NCBI GenBank assembly: GCA_004552445.1 | Contig: SFOJ01000007.1 | Coordinates: 1-64,000 of the forward strand | Direction of reading: 5' to 3' | Origin: Mollicutes bacterium | Lineage (GTDB): Bacteria; Bacillota_I; Bacilli_A; RF39; UBA660 | Length of the DNA: 64,000 nt | Shown here: in pieces, positions 1 through 7,900 of the stretch | How the letters are laid out: every line of letters begins with the position of its first letter | How positions within the stretch are numbered: position 1 is the stretch's first letter | Position numbers and translations under genes: made by a program | Notes under the pieces: model-generated | Databases searched by the model: none | Told to the model about the DNA's origin: nothing | The model's input: only the letters and a program-made list of their open reading frames with translations

Positions 1-2
1 AT

Positions 3-446
3 TCAAATGGTAGAACAGTTAACTTTAAAAATACTATTATAATTATGACTTCTAATGTAGGAAGTGAATATATTATAAATGATGAAGAAAATAAAGTTAG
101 GGCGGAACTTAATAAATATTTTAGACCAGAATTTTTAAATAGACTTGATGAGATAGTAGTATTTAATAAACTTTCTAAAGATAATTTAAGAGAAATACTT
201 GATAAGATAATTAATGAGATAGAACATAGACTTGTTGATATAAACGTTAAAATTAAATTAACAGATGCAGCAAAAAAATACTTTATTGATAATGGATATG
301 ATGAATACTATGGAGCTAGACCTTTGAAGAGACTTGTTAATAATAAACTTGAAACTATAATAGCTCGTAAGCTTATCAATAACGAAATAAAATCTAATAG
401 TGAAATTAATGTAGATTATAAAGATAATGAAATACAAATATCGTAA
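3..446 (+). CDS. clpB: Clp ATPase (ClpB/ClpC family), C-terminal part only
   Basis: The reading frame is open from the first bases of the window, so the gene starts upstream and only about 147 C-terminal residues are present. The visible part begins in the second AAA+ module just before MTSNVGS (sensor 1) and continues through FLNRLDEIVVF to the small C-terminal domain with the family signature GYDEYYGARPLKR. HSP100 ATPases of this family unfold proteins, either for disaggregation with DnaK (ClpB) or for degradation by ClpP (ClpC). The regions that separate ClpB from ClpC lie outside the window, so the symbol is a best guess. A hairpin terminator overlaps the stop codon. Confidence 0.8.
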   Translation, partial: SNGRTVNFKNTIIIMTSNVGSEYIINDEENKVRAELNKYFRPEFLNRLDEIVVFNKLSKDNLREILDKIINEIEHRLVDINVKIKLTDAAKKYFIDNGYDEYYGARPLKRLVNNKLETIIARKLINNEIKSNSEINVDYKDNEIQIS

Positions 447-477
447 GTAGTGGTACTTTAAATTACTACTACTTTTT
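446..477 (+). terminator. Rho-independent terminator after the Clp gene
   Basis: A 10-bp stem (446-455 with 464-473, one G-T pair) is followed directly by a T-tract. Confidence 0.75.
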
Positions 478-500
478 ATTTAGTAAAAATAATTAAAGTA

Positions 501-509
501 TGATATACT
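501..509 (+). promoter_or_regulatory. Extended -10 promoter of a leaderless gene
   Basis: TGA followed by TATACT (504-509) forms an extended -10. The -35 region is weak. Transcription would start near 516, at or one base before the GTG/ATG start codons, so the transcript is predicted to be leaderless. No Shine-Dalgarno sequence is visible. Confidence 0.5.
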
Positions 510-519
510 ATTAATAGTG

Positions 520-1530
520 ATGAATATGAAAAGTTTAATTTATAAAATAAAATGTTTTAAAAGTGGAACAATTAAAAGTATATTTAATATAGTTAAAAAA
601 ATACATAATAAAACTCATAAATGTAGATTATTTTTATTTATTGATATAGTGTATTGTTCTATAAAATATGGCGCTGGGCCATATGATTATCAAGAATTTG
701 AATTTTATAATCTTAATTCTAAAGAGAGAAAGACTTATTTAACTAGAGTTAAAAATAATGCTATAGTAAGAATATTTAATGATAAAGAAATTGCTAAGAA
801 GTTTGATGATAAAGTGGAGTTTAATAAAATATTTAATAAATATTTAAAACGTGATTGGTTATATTTAGATAATAATTATGAAGAATTTGTTAAATTTTGT
901 GAAAGTAAAAAAGATTTTATTGCTAAGCCTGTTGGTGGTTCTGGTGGAGAAGGCATTGAATTAATTAAAGTTGATAAAAAGAATTATAAGAAAACATATG
1001 AATATTTAGTTTCTAATAATAAATTACTTATTGAAGAAAAGATTATTCAAAATAAAAAGATAGGTATGCTTAATAAGACCAGTGTTAATACATTTAGAAT
1101 TGTTTCATTTTTTGATGGAAAAGAAACTCATATATTAAATGTTGTATTTAAAATAGGTAATGGTGGTGTTACTGATAATTTTACTAGTGGAAGTATGTAT
1201 ACTTTTGTTCGTGATGGAAAAATTATTGTTCCTGCGATTGATAGAGATGATAATATTTTCTATGAACATCCAATTAGTAAAATTAATATAGTTGGCTATA
1301 AAATTCCTAATTATGATAAAGCTATTGATTTAGTAAAAGAATGTGCTAAAAAGGTACCTGAAGTTAAATATGTTGGATGGGATGTAGCTATTACTGATAG
1401 TGATGCTGTTATTATAGAGGGAAATTGTTTTCCTGGTGTATATCAAATTAAACCAAGTTTTGTTAAAGAAAAGGTTGGTTTAATACCAATATTTGAAAAA
1501 GCTATGAAAATAAAAATAGATAAGTTGTAG
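520..1530 (+). CDS. ATP-grasp family protein (sugar-transfer-associated type)
   Basis: A protein of about 336 residues with an ATP-grasp fold. Visible motifs are the nucleotide-binding strand and loop [25 protein letters not shown], the arginine segment [10 protein letters not shown], and the metal-binding end [18 protein letters not shown], in which the acidic and Asn residues would hold Mg-ATP. This pattern fits the sugar-transfer-associated ATP-grasp family often found with surface-polysaccharide or modification genes. The substrate is unknown. GTG at 517 and ATG at 520 or 526 are all possible starts. I chose 520. The gene is followed after 10 bases by rnhB and is probably co-transcribed with it. 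Confidence 0.7.
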   Translation: MNMKSLIYKIKCFKSGTIKSIFNIVKKIHNKTHKCRLFLFIDIVYCSIKYGAGPYDYQEFEFYNLNSKERKTYLTRVKNNAIVRIFNDKEIAKKFDDKVEFNKIFNKYLKRDWLYLDNNYEEFVKFCESKKDFIAKPVGGSGGEGIELIKVDKKNYKKTYEYLVSNNKLLIEEKIIQNKKIGMLNKTSVNTFRIVSFFDGKETHILNVVFKIGNGGVTDNFTSGSMYTFVRDGKIIVPAIDRDDNIFYEHPISKINIVGYKIPNYDKAIDLVKECAKKVPEVKYVGWDVAITDSDAVIIEGNCFPGVYQIKPSFVKEKVGLIPIFEKAMKIKIDKL

Positions 1531-1540
1531 GACAAATGAA

Positions 1541-2134
1541 ATGAAAGAATTTGAAAATGAATTATATGAAAGTGGAATAAAATATATTGCTGGTATAGAT
1601 GAAGTAGGGAGAGGACCATTAGTTGGGCCTGTTGTAACTGCTGCTGTAATACTTCCAAAAGATTTTTATGATGAAAGAATTAATGATTCTAAAAAACTAA
1701 CTGAAAAGAAGAGAGAACAATTATATGATGTTATAATGGAAAATGCAGTTAGTGTTGGAATTGGTATTAGTAGTGAAGATGTTATAGATGATATAAATAT
1801 ACTTGAAGCTACTAAGAAAGCAATGATTGAAGCTGTAAATAATTTAAGTGTTAAACCAGAACATTTATTAATAGATGCTGTTAAATTAAATGTAGATATA
1901 CCACAAACATCTATAATAAAAGGAGATGCTAAAAGTGAAAGTATTGCTGCTGCTAGTATAATTGCTAAAGTTACAAGAGATAGAATGATGATAGAACTTG
2001 ATAAGGAACATCCTGAATATGATTTCAAGCATAATAAAGGTTATGGAACTAAAAAACATATAGACGCAATAGAAAAATATGGAATTTTAAAAGAACATAG
2101 AAAAACTTTTGCTCCGTGTAATAAATATGTCTAA
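1541..2134 (+). CDS. rnhB: Ribonuclease HII
   Basis: 197 residues, the usual length for RNase HII, which cuts RNA in RNA-DNA hybrids and removes single ribonucleotides from DNA. The catalytic motif [15 protein letters not shown] is near residue 20. [13 protein letters not shown], the central acidic region LLIDAVKL and [15 protein letters not shown] follow in family order, ending with the conserved [13 protein letters not shown] segment. It starts 10 bases after the ATP-grasp gene and is followed by a clear terminator, so the two likely form one transcript. Confidence 0.95.
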   Translation: MKEFENELYESGIKYIAGIDEVGRGPLVGPVVTAAVILPKDFYDERINDSKKLTEKKREQLYDVIMENAVSVGIGISSEDVIDDINILEATKKAMIEAVNNLSVKPEHLLIDAVKLNVDIPQTSIIKGDAKSESIAAASIIAKVTRDRMMIELDKEHPEYDFKHNKGYGTKKHIDAIEKYGILKEHRKTFAPCNKYV

Positions 2135-2161
2135 AAACATCTTTTAATAGATGTTTTTTTA
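2133..2161 (+). terminator. Rho-independent terminator after rnhB
   Basis: An 8-bp perfect stem (2135-2142 with 2149-2156) runs into a T-tract. Confidence 0.8.
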
Positions 2162-2182
2162 TTAAAGTTTTTAAAAAATAAA

Positions 2183-2211
2183 TTGAAATTTTTTATATAA
2201 AATAATATACT
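2183..2211 (+). promoter_or_regulatory. Sigma-A promoter for the metallophosphoesterase gene
   Basis: TTGAAA (2183-2188), a 17-bp spacer and TATACT (2206-2211) stand 27 bases upstream of the ATG. Confidence 0.6.
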
Positions 2212-2237
2212 TAAATTAGGATAGGTAGGTAGTATTA

Positions 2238-4382
2238 ATGAGTAAGAAAATAAATGATGGATTAATACTGGACGAAGATAACATTGTTAAATCGGGGGAT
2301 AATGGTTTAATTGAGGTAACTCAAGAGAATTTAAAGGAACTTGCTGATCAGTTGCAATTTGATACTTTAGCACAAGAATGTATTGTTGAAGATTTATGTA
2401 GGTCTTACAATATCAGTCGAGAAGATATGTTTGTGCTTATTCATGAACTTAAAAAAAGAGGAAATAATGTTGTAACAATGAATACATCAGCTTCTTATGA
2501 TGAAAACAGTGAAGAAAAAACAACTGTTACGTTGATTAGAAATTATGGACATGAACAGTTGATAAATGATTTATCATATGAGATAGAAAATAATGATAAT
2601 AATATTAAATGTATGCTTATATCAGATACTAGATTTGGAAGTATATATCAACAAACTAGTATATTAAATGATATGTACTTAAAAGCTAAAGCAATGGGTG
2701 TAAAATATGTATTTCTTACTGGAGATGTAGTAGAAGGTGTATATAAAGGGGCTAAAAGTATATATAATTCTACTCTTCATAAAGATGGCTATGATGATCA
2801 GGCAGATTATGTAGCTGCTTGCTTTCCTAGAGTTGATGGTATAACTACATATTTTGTTACTGGTGAACATGATTTATCATTTTTAAAAACTAAAGATAAG
2901 GTTGATATTGGAAACTTAATTGCTTCTAAAAGACCTGATATGATTTATTTAGGGCCAAGACGTAAAAAGGTAACTTTTGTAAATAGTAGTGGTAATGGAA
3001 GCATATCATTATATTTACAACATTCAAATGGAAATGTTCCGTATACAATAAGTTATAAGCCACAGCAAAAAATAGCTGCGCTTAGAAATGAAGATAAAAC
3101 TGATATATTAGTAACAAGTCATTTTGCAGCATGTGATTCATTTTTAAGACGTGGTGTTCGTTCTTATCAAGTTCCTACAGTAGTCGGAACAACTGATGAA
3201 ATGAAAGATGCTAATACACCTGTATATAACACTATTGGTAGTTGGGTGATTACATTAAATAAAGATAAAAAGGGTAATTTAAAAAACACTTCTCAAATGT
3301 ATATTCCATATTATCAAACAATTAGAGATGATTATAAGACATTTAAAACATTACATTTAACTGATAATGAATCTATATATTTAAGTCAACCTACTATTAG
3401 AGATGAAAAAGATAAAATATATTCAAGTATTAAGAATGGTGAAAATCTAGATAAAGTTTGTTCTAGACTTGGTATTTCTCCATTAAAGTTCGGTGGTATG
3501 CTTGAAGAGTTCAAATTAAAGGGTTATGATATTGATTTATCAGATAAAGAGGATGGAAAAATAATTATAAAGAAAAATAAAAATAAAATTGGTAAAGTTA
3601 TAAAGCCTCAAATGGAAGAACTAACTCATATTAGACAAACTTGGATATCAGATACTCATTTTTGTAACGAAGCGCAACAACTTGGTCTTGTAAATCAAAT
3701 ATATAAAGAAACTCGTGATAGAGGTATTACTACAGTATTACATTTTGGAGATGTTCTCGATGGTGATTATCATAATAGACCAGAACATCAATATGCTTTA
3801 TTTAGACAAGGTGCATCAAGACAACTTGATTATATAGTTAATTATTATCCTAAAGTTGATGGGGTAGATACATATTTTATTACAGGTACTCATGATCAAA
3901 CACATGCAAAAAATGGTGGATTATTTATGGGACCAGCTATAGAAAAATTAAGACCTGATTTACATTTTATGGGAGATGATAAAGGTGTATTTAGTCCTAA
4001 AGAGAGTCCTAAGACACTTGAAGAAATGTATCATCCGGGAGGAGGATGTGCATCAAGTTTGTCATATAAAATGCAAAAATATATAGATAAAATGGAACCT
4101 GGATGTAAACCTAATATACTTGGTAGTGGACACTTTCATCAAAGCCATATGATGGCTTATAGAAATGTAATAGCATTCTTAATACCATGTTTAACTGCTA
4201 AAACTAATTTTGCTATAAGACAGGGGCTTGAGAATACTATGGGAGCATATTTTATAGATATGTATGTTAACTCAAAAGGTGAAATAGAAATGTTAGAGTT
4301 CGAAGAAAAAAGATTTACACCTAAAGATTGCAAAAAAGATGATTTTTTAAAAACAAAACAACTGGTATTGAAAACAAAATAA
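2238..4382 (+). CDS. Tandem winged-helix/metallophosphoesterase protein with one degenerate copy
   Basis: 714 residues made of two copies of the same module: a small helix-turn-helix-like segment (about 30-75 and 395-430) followed by a calcineurin-like phosphoesterase domain. The second copy keeps the metal and catalytic motifs: SDTHF, HFGDVLDGD, FITGTHD and GSGHFHQ. In the first copy the equivalents are SDTRFG, LTGDVVEG, FVTGEHD and TSHFAACDS, so several His ligands are lost and this half is probably inactive. The halves align along their length (for example YPKVDGVDTYFITGTHD with FPRVDGITTYFVTGEHD). Substrate unknown. A nucleic-acid or nucleotide phosphodiesterase is plausible. It is preceded by its own promoter, and the next promoter lies inside its 3' end. 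Confidence 0.75.
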   Translation: MSKKINDGLILDEDNIVKSGDNGLIEVTQENLKELADQLQFDTLAQECIVEDLCRSYNISREDMFVLIHELKKRGNNVVTMNTSASYDENSEEKTTVTLIRNYGHEQLINDLSYEIENNDNNIKCMLISDTRFGSIYQQTSILNDMYLKAKAMGVKYVFLTGDVVEGVYKGAKSIYNSTLHKDGYDDQADYVAACFPRVDGITTYFVTGEHDLSFLKTKDKVDIGNLIASKRPDMIYLGPRRKKVTFVNSSGNGSISLYLQHSNGNVPYTISYKPQQKIAALRNEDKTDILVTSHFAACDSFLRRGVRSYQVPTVVGTTDEMKDANTPVYNTIGSWVITLNKDKKGNLKNTSQMYIPYYQTIRDDYKTFKTLHLTDNESIYLSQPTIRDEKDKIYSSIKNGENLDKVCSRLGISPLKFGGMLEEFKLKGYDIDLSDKEDGKIIIKKNKNKIGKVIKPQMEELTHIRQTWISDTHFCNEAQQLGLVNQIYKETRDRGITTVLHFGDVLDGDYHNRPEHQYALFRQGASRQLDYIVNYYPKVDGVDTYFITGTHDQTHAKNGGLFMGPAIEKLRPDLHFMGDDKGVFSPKESPKTLEEMYHPGGGCASSLSYKMQKYIDKMEPGCKPNILGSGHFHQSHMMAYRNVIAFLIPCLTAKTNFAIRQGLENTMGAYFIDMYVNSKGEIEMLEFEEKRFTPKDCKKDDFLKTKQLVLKTK

Positions 4383-4396
4383 TATTGTGTTAAAAT
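4368..4396 (+). promoter_or_regulatory. Promoter of the T-box/glyS operon
   Basis: TTGAAA (4368-4373), a 17-bp spacer and TAAAAT (4391-4396) with an upstream TG (extended -10). It overlaps the 3' end of the preceding gene and leads directly into the T-box leader. Confidence 0.65.
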
Positions 4397-4404
4397 ACAT
4401 TTAT

Positions 4405-4520
4405 TGAGCGATAATAGTGTGATGGTAAAGCACTTAGGCTATAGGTTTAAAGTGATTCTTCTAGAATAAATAAGGTGGAACCGTCCTTAAGGACCCTTAT
4501 ATTGTTTTAGAAGTTTTTTA
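4405..4520 (+). ncRNA. T-box riboswitch leader, glycine-type
   Basis: The T-box bulge TGGAACC (4476-4482) lies in a complete antiterminator: helix A1 ATAAGG (4470-4475) with CCTTAT (4495-4500), and helix A2 GTCC with GGAC around a TTAA loop. TGGA in the bulge is complementary to a UCCA tRNA end, as expected for a U discriminator in tRNA-Gly. A candidate GGC specifier is at 4437-4439. T-boxes sense uncharged tRNA. A glycine specificity fits glyS in the same operon. A T-rich stretch follows at about 4513-4519. I could not resolve the competing terminator fold unambiguously. Confidence 0.8.
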
Positions 4521-4536
4521 TTTATTGGAGGCAGTT

Positions 4537-5259
4537 ATGAGGATAGAGGGAATAAGACAATTAGATCAAAACTTTTATGATACAATTGTTGTACGTAATG
4601 GAATAATAAAAGTAAATGGTAAATTGTTGGATACAGTTACACTTGGTAACAGTTTTAGTGAATCATTACGGGGGAAAAGTGATGAAGAAATAAAAGATGC
4701 TGTTATAGAATATTTTTTAAGATATAATCGTTTAAATTTTATATCTAGTGAATTTAGCAGAATAAATGGTTTAATGTTCTATGTAGGTAGTCAAAGTGAA
4801 AAACTATTAATTATTGATAATGATGAAATGAGTGAAAGTAAAGCTAAAATATTAAGAAGATATATTAGCGATAGAGATGACTTTTTATATAATAGTTGTG
4901 CTAGTACATATAGTATAAATACTAATTATTCAAATAGTAGTTCGTATAATACTACAAGAGAAGGTAATTTAAGATTTAATTTAGCTAGAGAAAGTACTGG
5001 ATTACCTCAGTATGAAAGTGAATTTTTAGAAAAATTTATTAATTATATTTTTGGTGATGAGTATATAAAAGTTATACCAAGAGGAAATAAAGAATTAGAG
5101 GATGGAGTAGAACTTGTTAGTGGTGAAAAACGAGTTATTGCTAGGGTGTTTACTAAAGATTTAATGAAAAAAGTAGATGAACATAATAAAAAATGTGATT
5201 TTATTAAAAAAGAAAAAGAAGAAGCAATGAAGTTGCAACTTAAAATGGAGGGATTTTAA
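4537..5259 (+). CDS. Uncharacterised protein between T-box and glyS
   Basis: 240 residues, start chosen at ATG 4537 because GGAGG lies six bases upstream. An earlier in-frame TTG at 4525 would overlap that ribosome site. No family is recognised. The protein is soluble, without signal peptide or membrane segment. It has a Ser/Asn/Tyr-rich low-complexity stretch near residues 120-140 and a charged, probably helical C-terminus ending in [17 protein letters not shown]. It shares the glycine T-box leader and its stop codon overlaps the glyS start (TAATG), so it is made together with glycyl-tRNA synthetase and responds to glycine starvation. Confidence 0.75.
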   Translation: MRIEGIRQLDQNFYDTIVVRNGIIKVNGKLLDTVTLGNSFSESLRGKSDEEIKDAVIEYFLRYNRLNFISSEFSRINGLMFYVGSQSEKLLIIDNDEMSESKAKILRRYISDRDDFLYNSCASTYSINTNYSNSSSYNTTREGNLRFNLARESTGLPQYESEFLEKFINYIFGDEYIKVIPRGNKELEDGVELVSGEKRVIARVFTKDLMKKVDEHNKKCDFIKKEKEEAMKLQLKMEGF

Positions 5260-6635
5260 TGGAAAATAAAATAACTATGGAAGAACTTACTAATTATTGT
5301 AAGAATTATGGATATATCTTTCAAGGAAGTGAAATATATGGAGGCCTTGCTAATACTTGGGATTTTGGACCTTTAGGTGCAATTCTTAAAAACAATATTA
5401 AAATGGCATGGACAAAAAAATTTATTCAAGAAGATGTTAATAATGTGGCTTTGGATTCTGCAATACTTATGAATCCTAAAACTTGGGAAGCTAGTGGTCA
5501 CTTAAAAACTTTTAGTGATCCATTAATTGATTGTAAACATTGTAAAACTCGTCATAGAGCAGATAAATTACTTGAAGATTTAGGTGTTGAAGATGCTGGT
5601 AAATTTAGTAATGAAGAATTAATGAATTATATTAGAGAACATAATGTAGTTTGTCCTAATTGTGGTAGTAGTGATTTTACTGATATTAGAAATTTTAACC
5701 TAATGTTTAAAACATTCCAAGGCGTTACTGAAGATGCTAAAAGCACAGTATATTTAAGACCAGAAACTGCTCAAGGTATATTTGTTAACTTTAAGAATGT
5801 AGAACGTAGTATGAGACTTAAATTACCATTTGGTATAGCTCAAATAGGTAAATCATTTAGAAATGAAATTACACCTGGAAACTTTATATTTAGAGTACGT
5901 GAGTTTGATCAAATGGAGTTAGAGTTTTTCTGTAAACCAGGTACTGAACTTGATTGGTTTAAATATTATAAAGAATATTGTAAAAATTTCTTATTAAGTT
6001 TAGGAATTAAAGAAGAAAATTTAAGACTTAGAGATCATGAAAAAGAAGAATTAAGTTTTTATAGTAATGCTACTACTGATATAGAATATAAGTTTCCATT
6101 TGGATGGGGTGAACTTTGGGGAATAGCTTCAAGAACTAATTATGATTTAACTCAACATATGAAAGTAAGTTGTCAAAGTTTAGAATATTTAGACCCTGAA
6201 ACAAATGAAAAATATGTTCCTTATGTTATAGAGCCATCAGTAGGTGTAGAAAGATTATTCTTAACTATATTATGTGATAGTTATGATCGTGAAAAATTAA
6301 ATGATAATGATGAAAGAGAAGTACTTAGATTACATCCTTTCTTAGCACCAATTAAAGTAACAGTTCTTCCATTAGTTAAAAAGTATCATAGTGAAAAAGC
6401 AATGGAAATATATAAAGAAATATCTAAATATTTTATGTGTAGTTATGATGAAACTGCATCTATTGGTAAACGTTATAGAAGAGCTGATGCAGTCGGAACA
6501 CCATTTTGTGTTACTGTAGATGATGAAACTATTAATAATGGTACTGTAACTGTTAGAAATAGAGATACTATGGAACAAGAAACTATAAAATTAGAAGATT
6601 TAAGAAATTATATTGAAGAAAGAATAAAATTCTAG
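5259..6635 (+). CDS. glyS: Glycyl-tRNA synthetase, single-chain type
   Basis: 458 residues of the class II homodimeric GlyRS, not the two-subunit GlyQ/GlyS form. The N-terminus carries [25 protein letters not shown] zinc-binding pair of CxxC motifs (CKHCKTRH and CPNCGSSDF) sits in the insertion. Motif 2 is [21 protein letters not shown], motif 3 is [10 protein letters not shown], and the anticodon-binding domain covers the last 110 residues. It charges tRNA-Gly. The start overlaps the stop of the preceding unknown gene by one base, with GGAGGG as ribosome site, so translation is coupled. Control by the upstream T-box is expected. Confidence 0.97.
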   Translation: MENKITMEELTNYCKNYGYIFQGSEIYGGLANTWDFGPLGAILKNNIKMAWTKKFIQEDVNNVALDSAILMNPKTWEASGHLKTFSDPLIDCKHCKTRHRADKLLEDLGVEDAGKFSNEELMNYIREHNVVCPNCGSSDFTDIRNFNLMFKTFQGVTEDAKSTVYLRPETAQGIFVNFKNVERSMRLKLPFGIAQIGKSFRNEITPGNFIFRVREFDQMELEFFCKPGTELDWFKYYKEYCKNFLLSLGIKEENLRLRDHEKEELSFYSNATTDIEYKFPFGWGELWGIASRTNYDLTQHMKVSCQSLEYLDPETNEKYVPYVIEPSVGVERLFLTILCDSYDREKLNDNDEREVLRLHPFLAPIKVTVLPLVKKYHSEKAMEIYKEISKYFMCSYDETASIGKRYRRADAVGTPFCVTVDDETINNGTVTVRNRDTMEQETIKLEDLRNYIEERIKF

Positions 6636-6656
6636 AAATTATATAATTTCTTTTTT
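6635..6656 (+). terminator. Terminator after glyS
   Basis: A perfect 8+8 palindromic stem (6635-6650) is followed by TTTTTT. Confidence 0.75.
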
Positions 6657-6703
6657 ATGTTGAAGTTTGTCTATTTTTCTTGTTAAATTTATTAATTTAA
6701 TTA

Positions 6704-6732
6704 TTGATACATATTCGTTATTGTGTTAAAAT
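6704..6732 (+). promoter_or_regulatory. Sigma-A promoter of sepF-divIVA
   Basis: TTGATA (6704-6709), a 17-bp spacer and TAAAAT (6727-6732) preceded by TG plus one base. This is among the best promoters in the window. Confidence 0.75.
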
Positions 6733-6765
6733 GGTATTGTAGTACGAGAATAAGGAGGAACACTT

Positions 6766-7152
6766 ATGGGATTTATTAATAATATATTTAAACCTGAAGA
6801 TGGTGAAGAATATGCAGAAGAATATGATGGTAAAGAAACTAATAAAAATAAAAAAGAAGAATATAGAAATAAAACTATTTTAGTTGAGCCAAGAGCTTTC
6901 TCTGAAGCACAACAAATAGCTGATTATTTAAAAGCTAAAAATCAAGTAGTTGTTAATTTTAAGAGAGTTACTTCAGATGTATCAAAGAGAATTATGGATT
7001 TTCTTAATGGTATTGTTTATGCGATTGAAGGAAGTATGCAAAAGTTAGGTCCAGGTATTGTTATTTGTGCTCCTAAAGGATTTGAAATTGAAGGAAATAT
7101 AACAGATGATGATACTAAAAAAACTAAAAAAGCTGATACTGGAGAATGGTAG
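6766..7152 (+). CDS. sepF: Cell division protein SepF
   Basis: 128 residues. SepF anchors and bundles FtsZ at the division site, like FtsA. The N-terminus MGFINNIFK is a short amphipathic membrane-binding helix, followed by an acidic linker. The conserved core runs from VEPRAFSEAQQIADYL through VVVNFKRV and ISKR-like DVSKRIMDFLNG to GIVYAIEGSMQKLGPGIVI. AAGGAGG precedes the ATG. The divIVA homologue follows 32 bases later, the same order as in other Firmicutes division clusters. Confidence 0.95.
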   Translation: MGFINNIFKPEDGEEYAEEYDGKETNKNKKEEYRNKTILVEPRAFSEAQQIADYLKAKNQVVVNFKRVTSDVSKRIMDFLNGIVYAIEGSMQKLGPGIVICAPKGFEIEGNITDDDTKKTKKADTGEW

Positions 7153-7184
7153 AATAAAGTTTTAAAATATTAGAGGTGGAGCTT

Positions 7185-7634
7185 ATGAAAAAGTTCGATA
7201 CTGTTTTTCGTGGCTACGATAAGTACCAAGTTCAAAAATGTTTAGATGAAATAATAAATAATTATGAAGTGTTACTTAAAAAAAGTCAAAAGACAGAAGA
7301 TGAAAATAAAAAATTAGTTGAACAAATTGCTTACTATCAACGAATAGAAGATACTATGAATAGAGCAATTTATACTGCTGAAGCTGCTGGAGATCAAATC
7401 AAAAGTAGTGCTAGACGTGAAGCAGAATCTTTAGTTACTGAAGCTAGACATAACGCTAGTAGAATCATAAATGATGCTTTATTAAAAGCAGAAAAAGCTC
7501 AAAATCATGCAGATCAATTAAAAAGAAATACTAATATTTTAAAACGTAGATTAAGACAAATTATCGAAAATCAACTAGAAGTAATTGAAGAAATGGATAA
7601 AGTTGATTTTAATGATATAGATAGTAAATACTAA
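7185..7634 (+). CDS. divIVA: DivIVA-like division/polarity protein
   Basis: 149 residues. Start set at ATG 7185 behind AGAGGTGGAG. An upstream in-frame GTG would lie in that site. The N-terminal domain carries FDTVFRGYDKYQVQKCLDEI, the lipid-binding DivIVA signature (F..RGYD..QV..FL), followed by a long coiled coil to about residue 135. DivIVA binds curved membrane at septa and poles and recruits other division or sporulation proteins. It lies in one operon with sepF and ends in a strong terminator. Confidence 0.9.
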   Translation: MKKFDTVFRGYDKYQVQKCLDEIINNYEVLLKKSQKTEDENKKLVEQIAYYQRIEDTMNRAIYTAEAAGDQIKSSARREAESLVTEARHNASRIINDALLKAEKAQNHADQLKRNTNILKRRLRQIIENQLEVIEEMDKVDFNDIDSKY

Positions 7635-7658
7635 GAAGTCACTTTCTTAGTATTTTTA
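7629..7658 (+). terminator. Terminator after divIVA
   Basis: TACTAAGAA pairs with TTCTTAGTA across a short loop and is followed by a T-tract. The stem includes the divIVA stop codon. Confidence 0.8.
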
Positions 7659-7669
7659 AAAGAATATAT

Positions 7670-7777
7670 ATGTAAAAAATAATCTTATCAGGTTTATTAG
7701 CAATGCTGCTTATTTCTAATGTAAATAAAATTTATGTTAAAAATAACATTTTACAGCAAGATATGTTAAAATATTAA
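7670..7777 (+). pseudogene. Possible broken small secreted-peptide ORF
   Basis: ATG at 7670 is followed at once by TAA, after which the same frame reads KIILSGLLAMLLISNV and continues to a stop at 7775-7777. The peptide resembles a signal peptide, so this may be a decayed small gene with a nonsense codon at position 2, or coincidence. An internal ATG at 7712 would still give a 21-residue peptide but has no ribosome site. The rest of the 7659-7845 gap shows nothing else. Confidence 0.15.
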
Positions 7778-7845
7778 TTTAATTATTATATAGTATACCA
7801 TCAGGGTTAAATTTTATAGTTAAATAGAAAAATACTTAATAATAA

Positions 7846-7870
7846 AAAAGGTTCGTAAGAACCTTTTATT
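7846..7870 (+). terminator. Terminator-like hairpin upstream of dnaE
   Basis: A perfect 9-bp stem (7846-7854 with 7859-7867), GTAA loop, short T-run. It would close any transcript crossing the gap from divIVA. Confidence 0.65.
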
Positions 7871-7900
7871 TATGATAAAATAATTATGAAAGGAAATATT

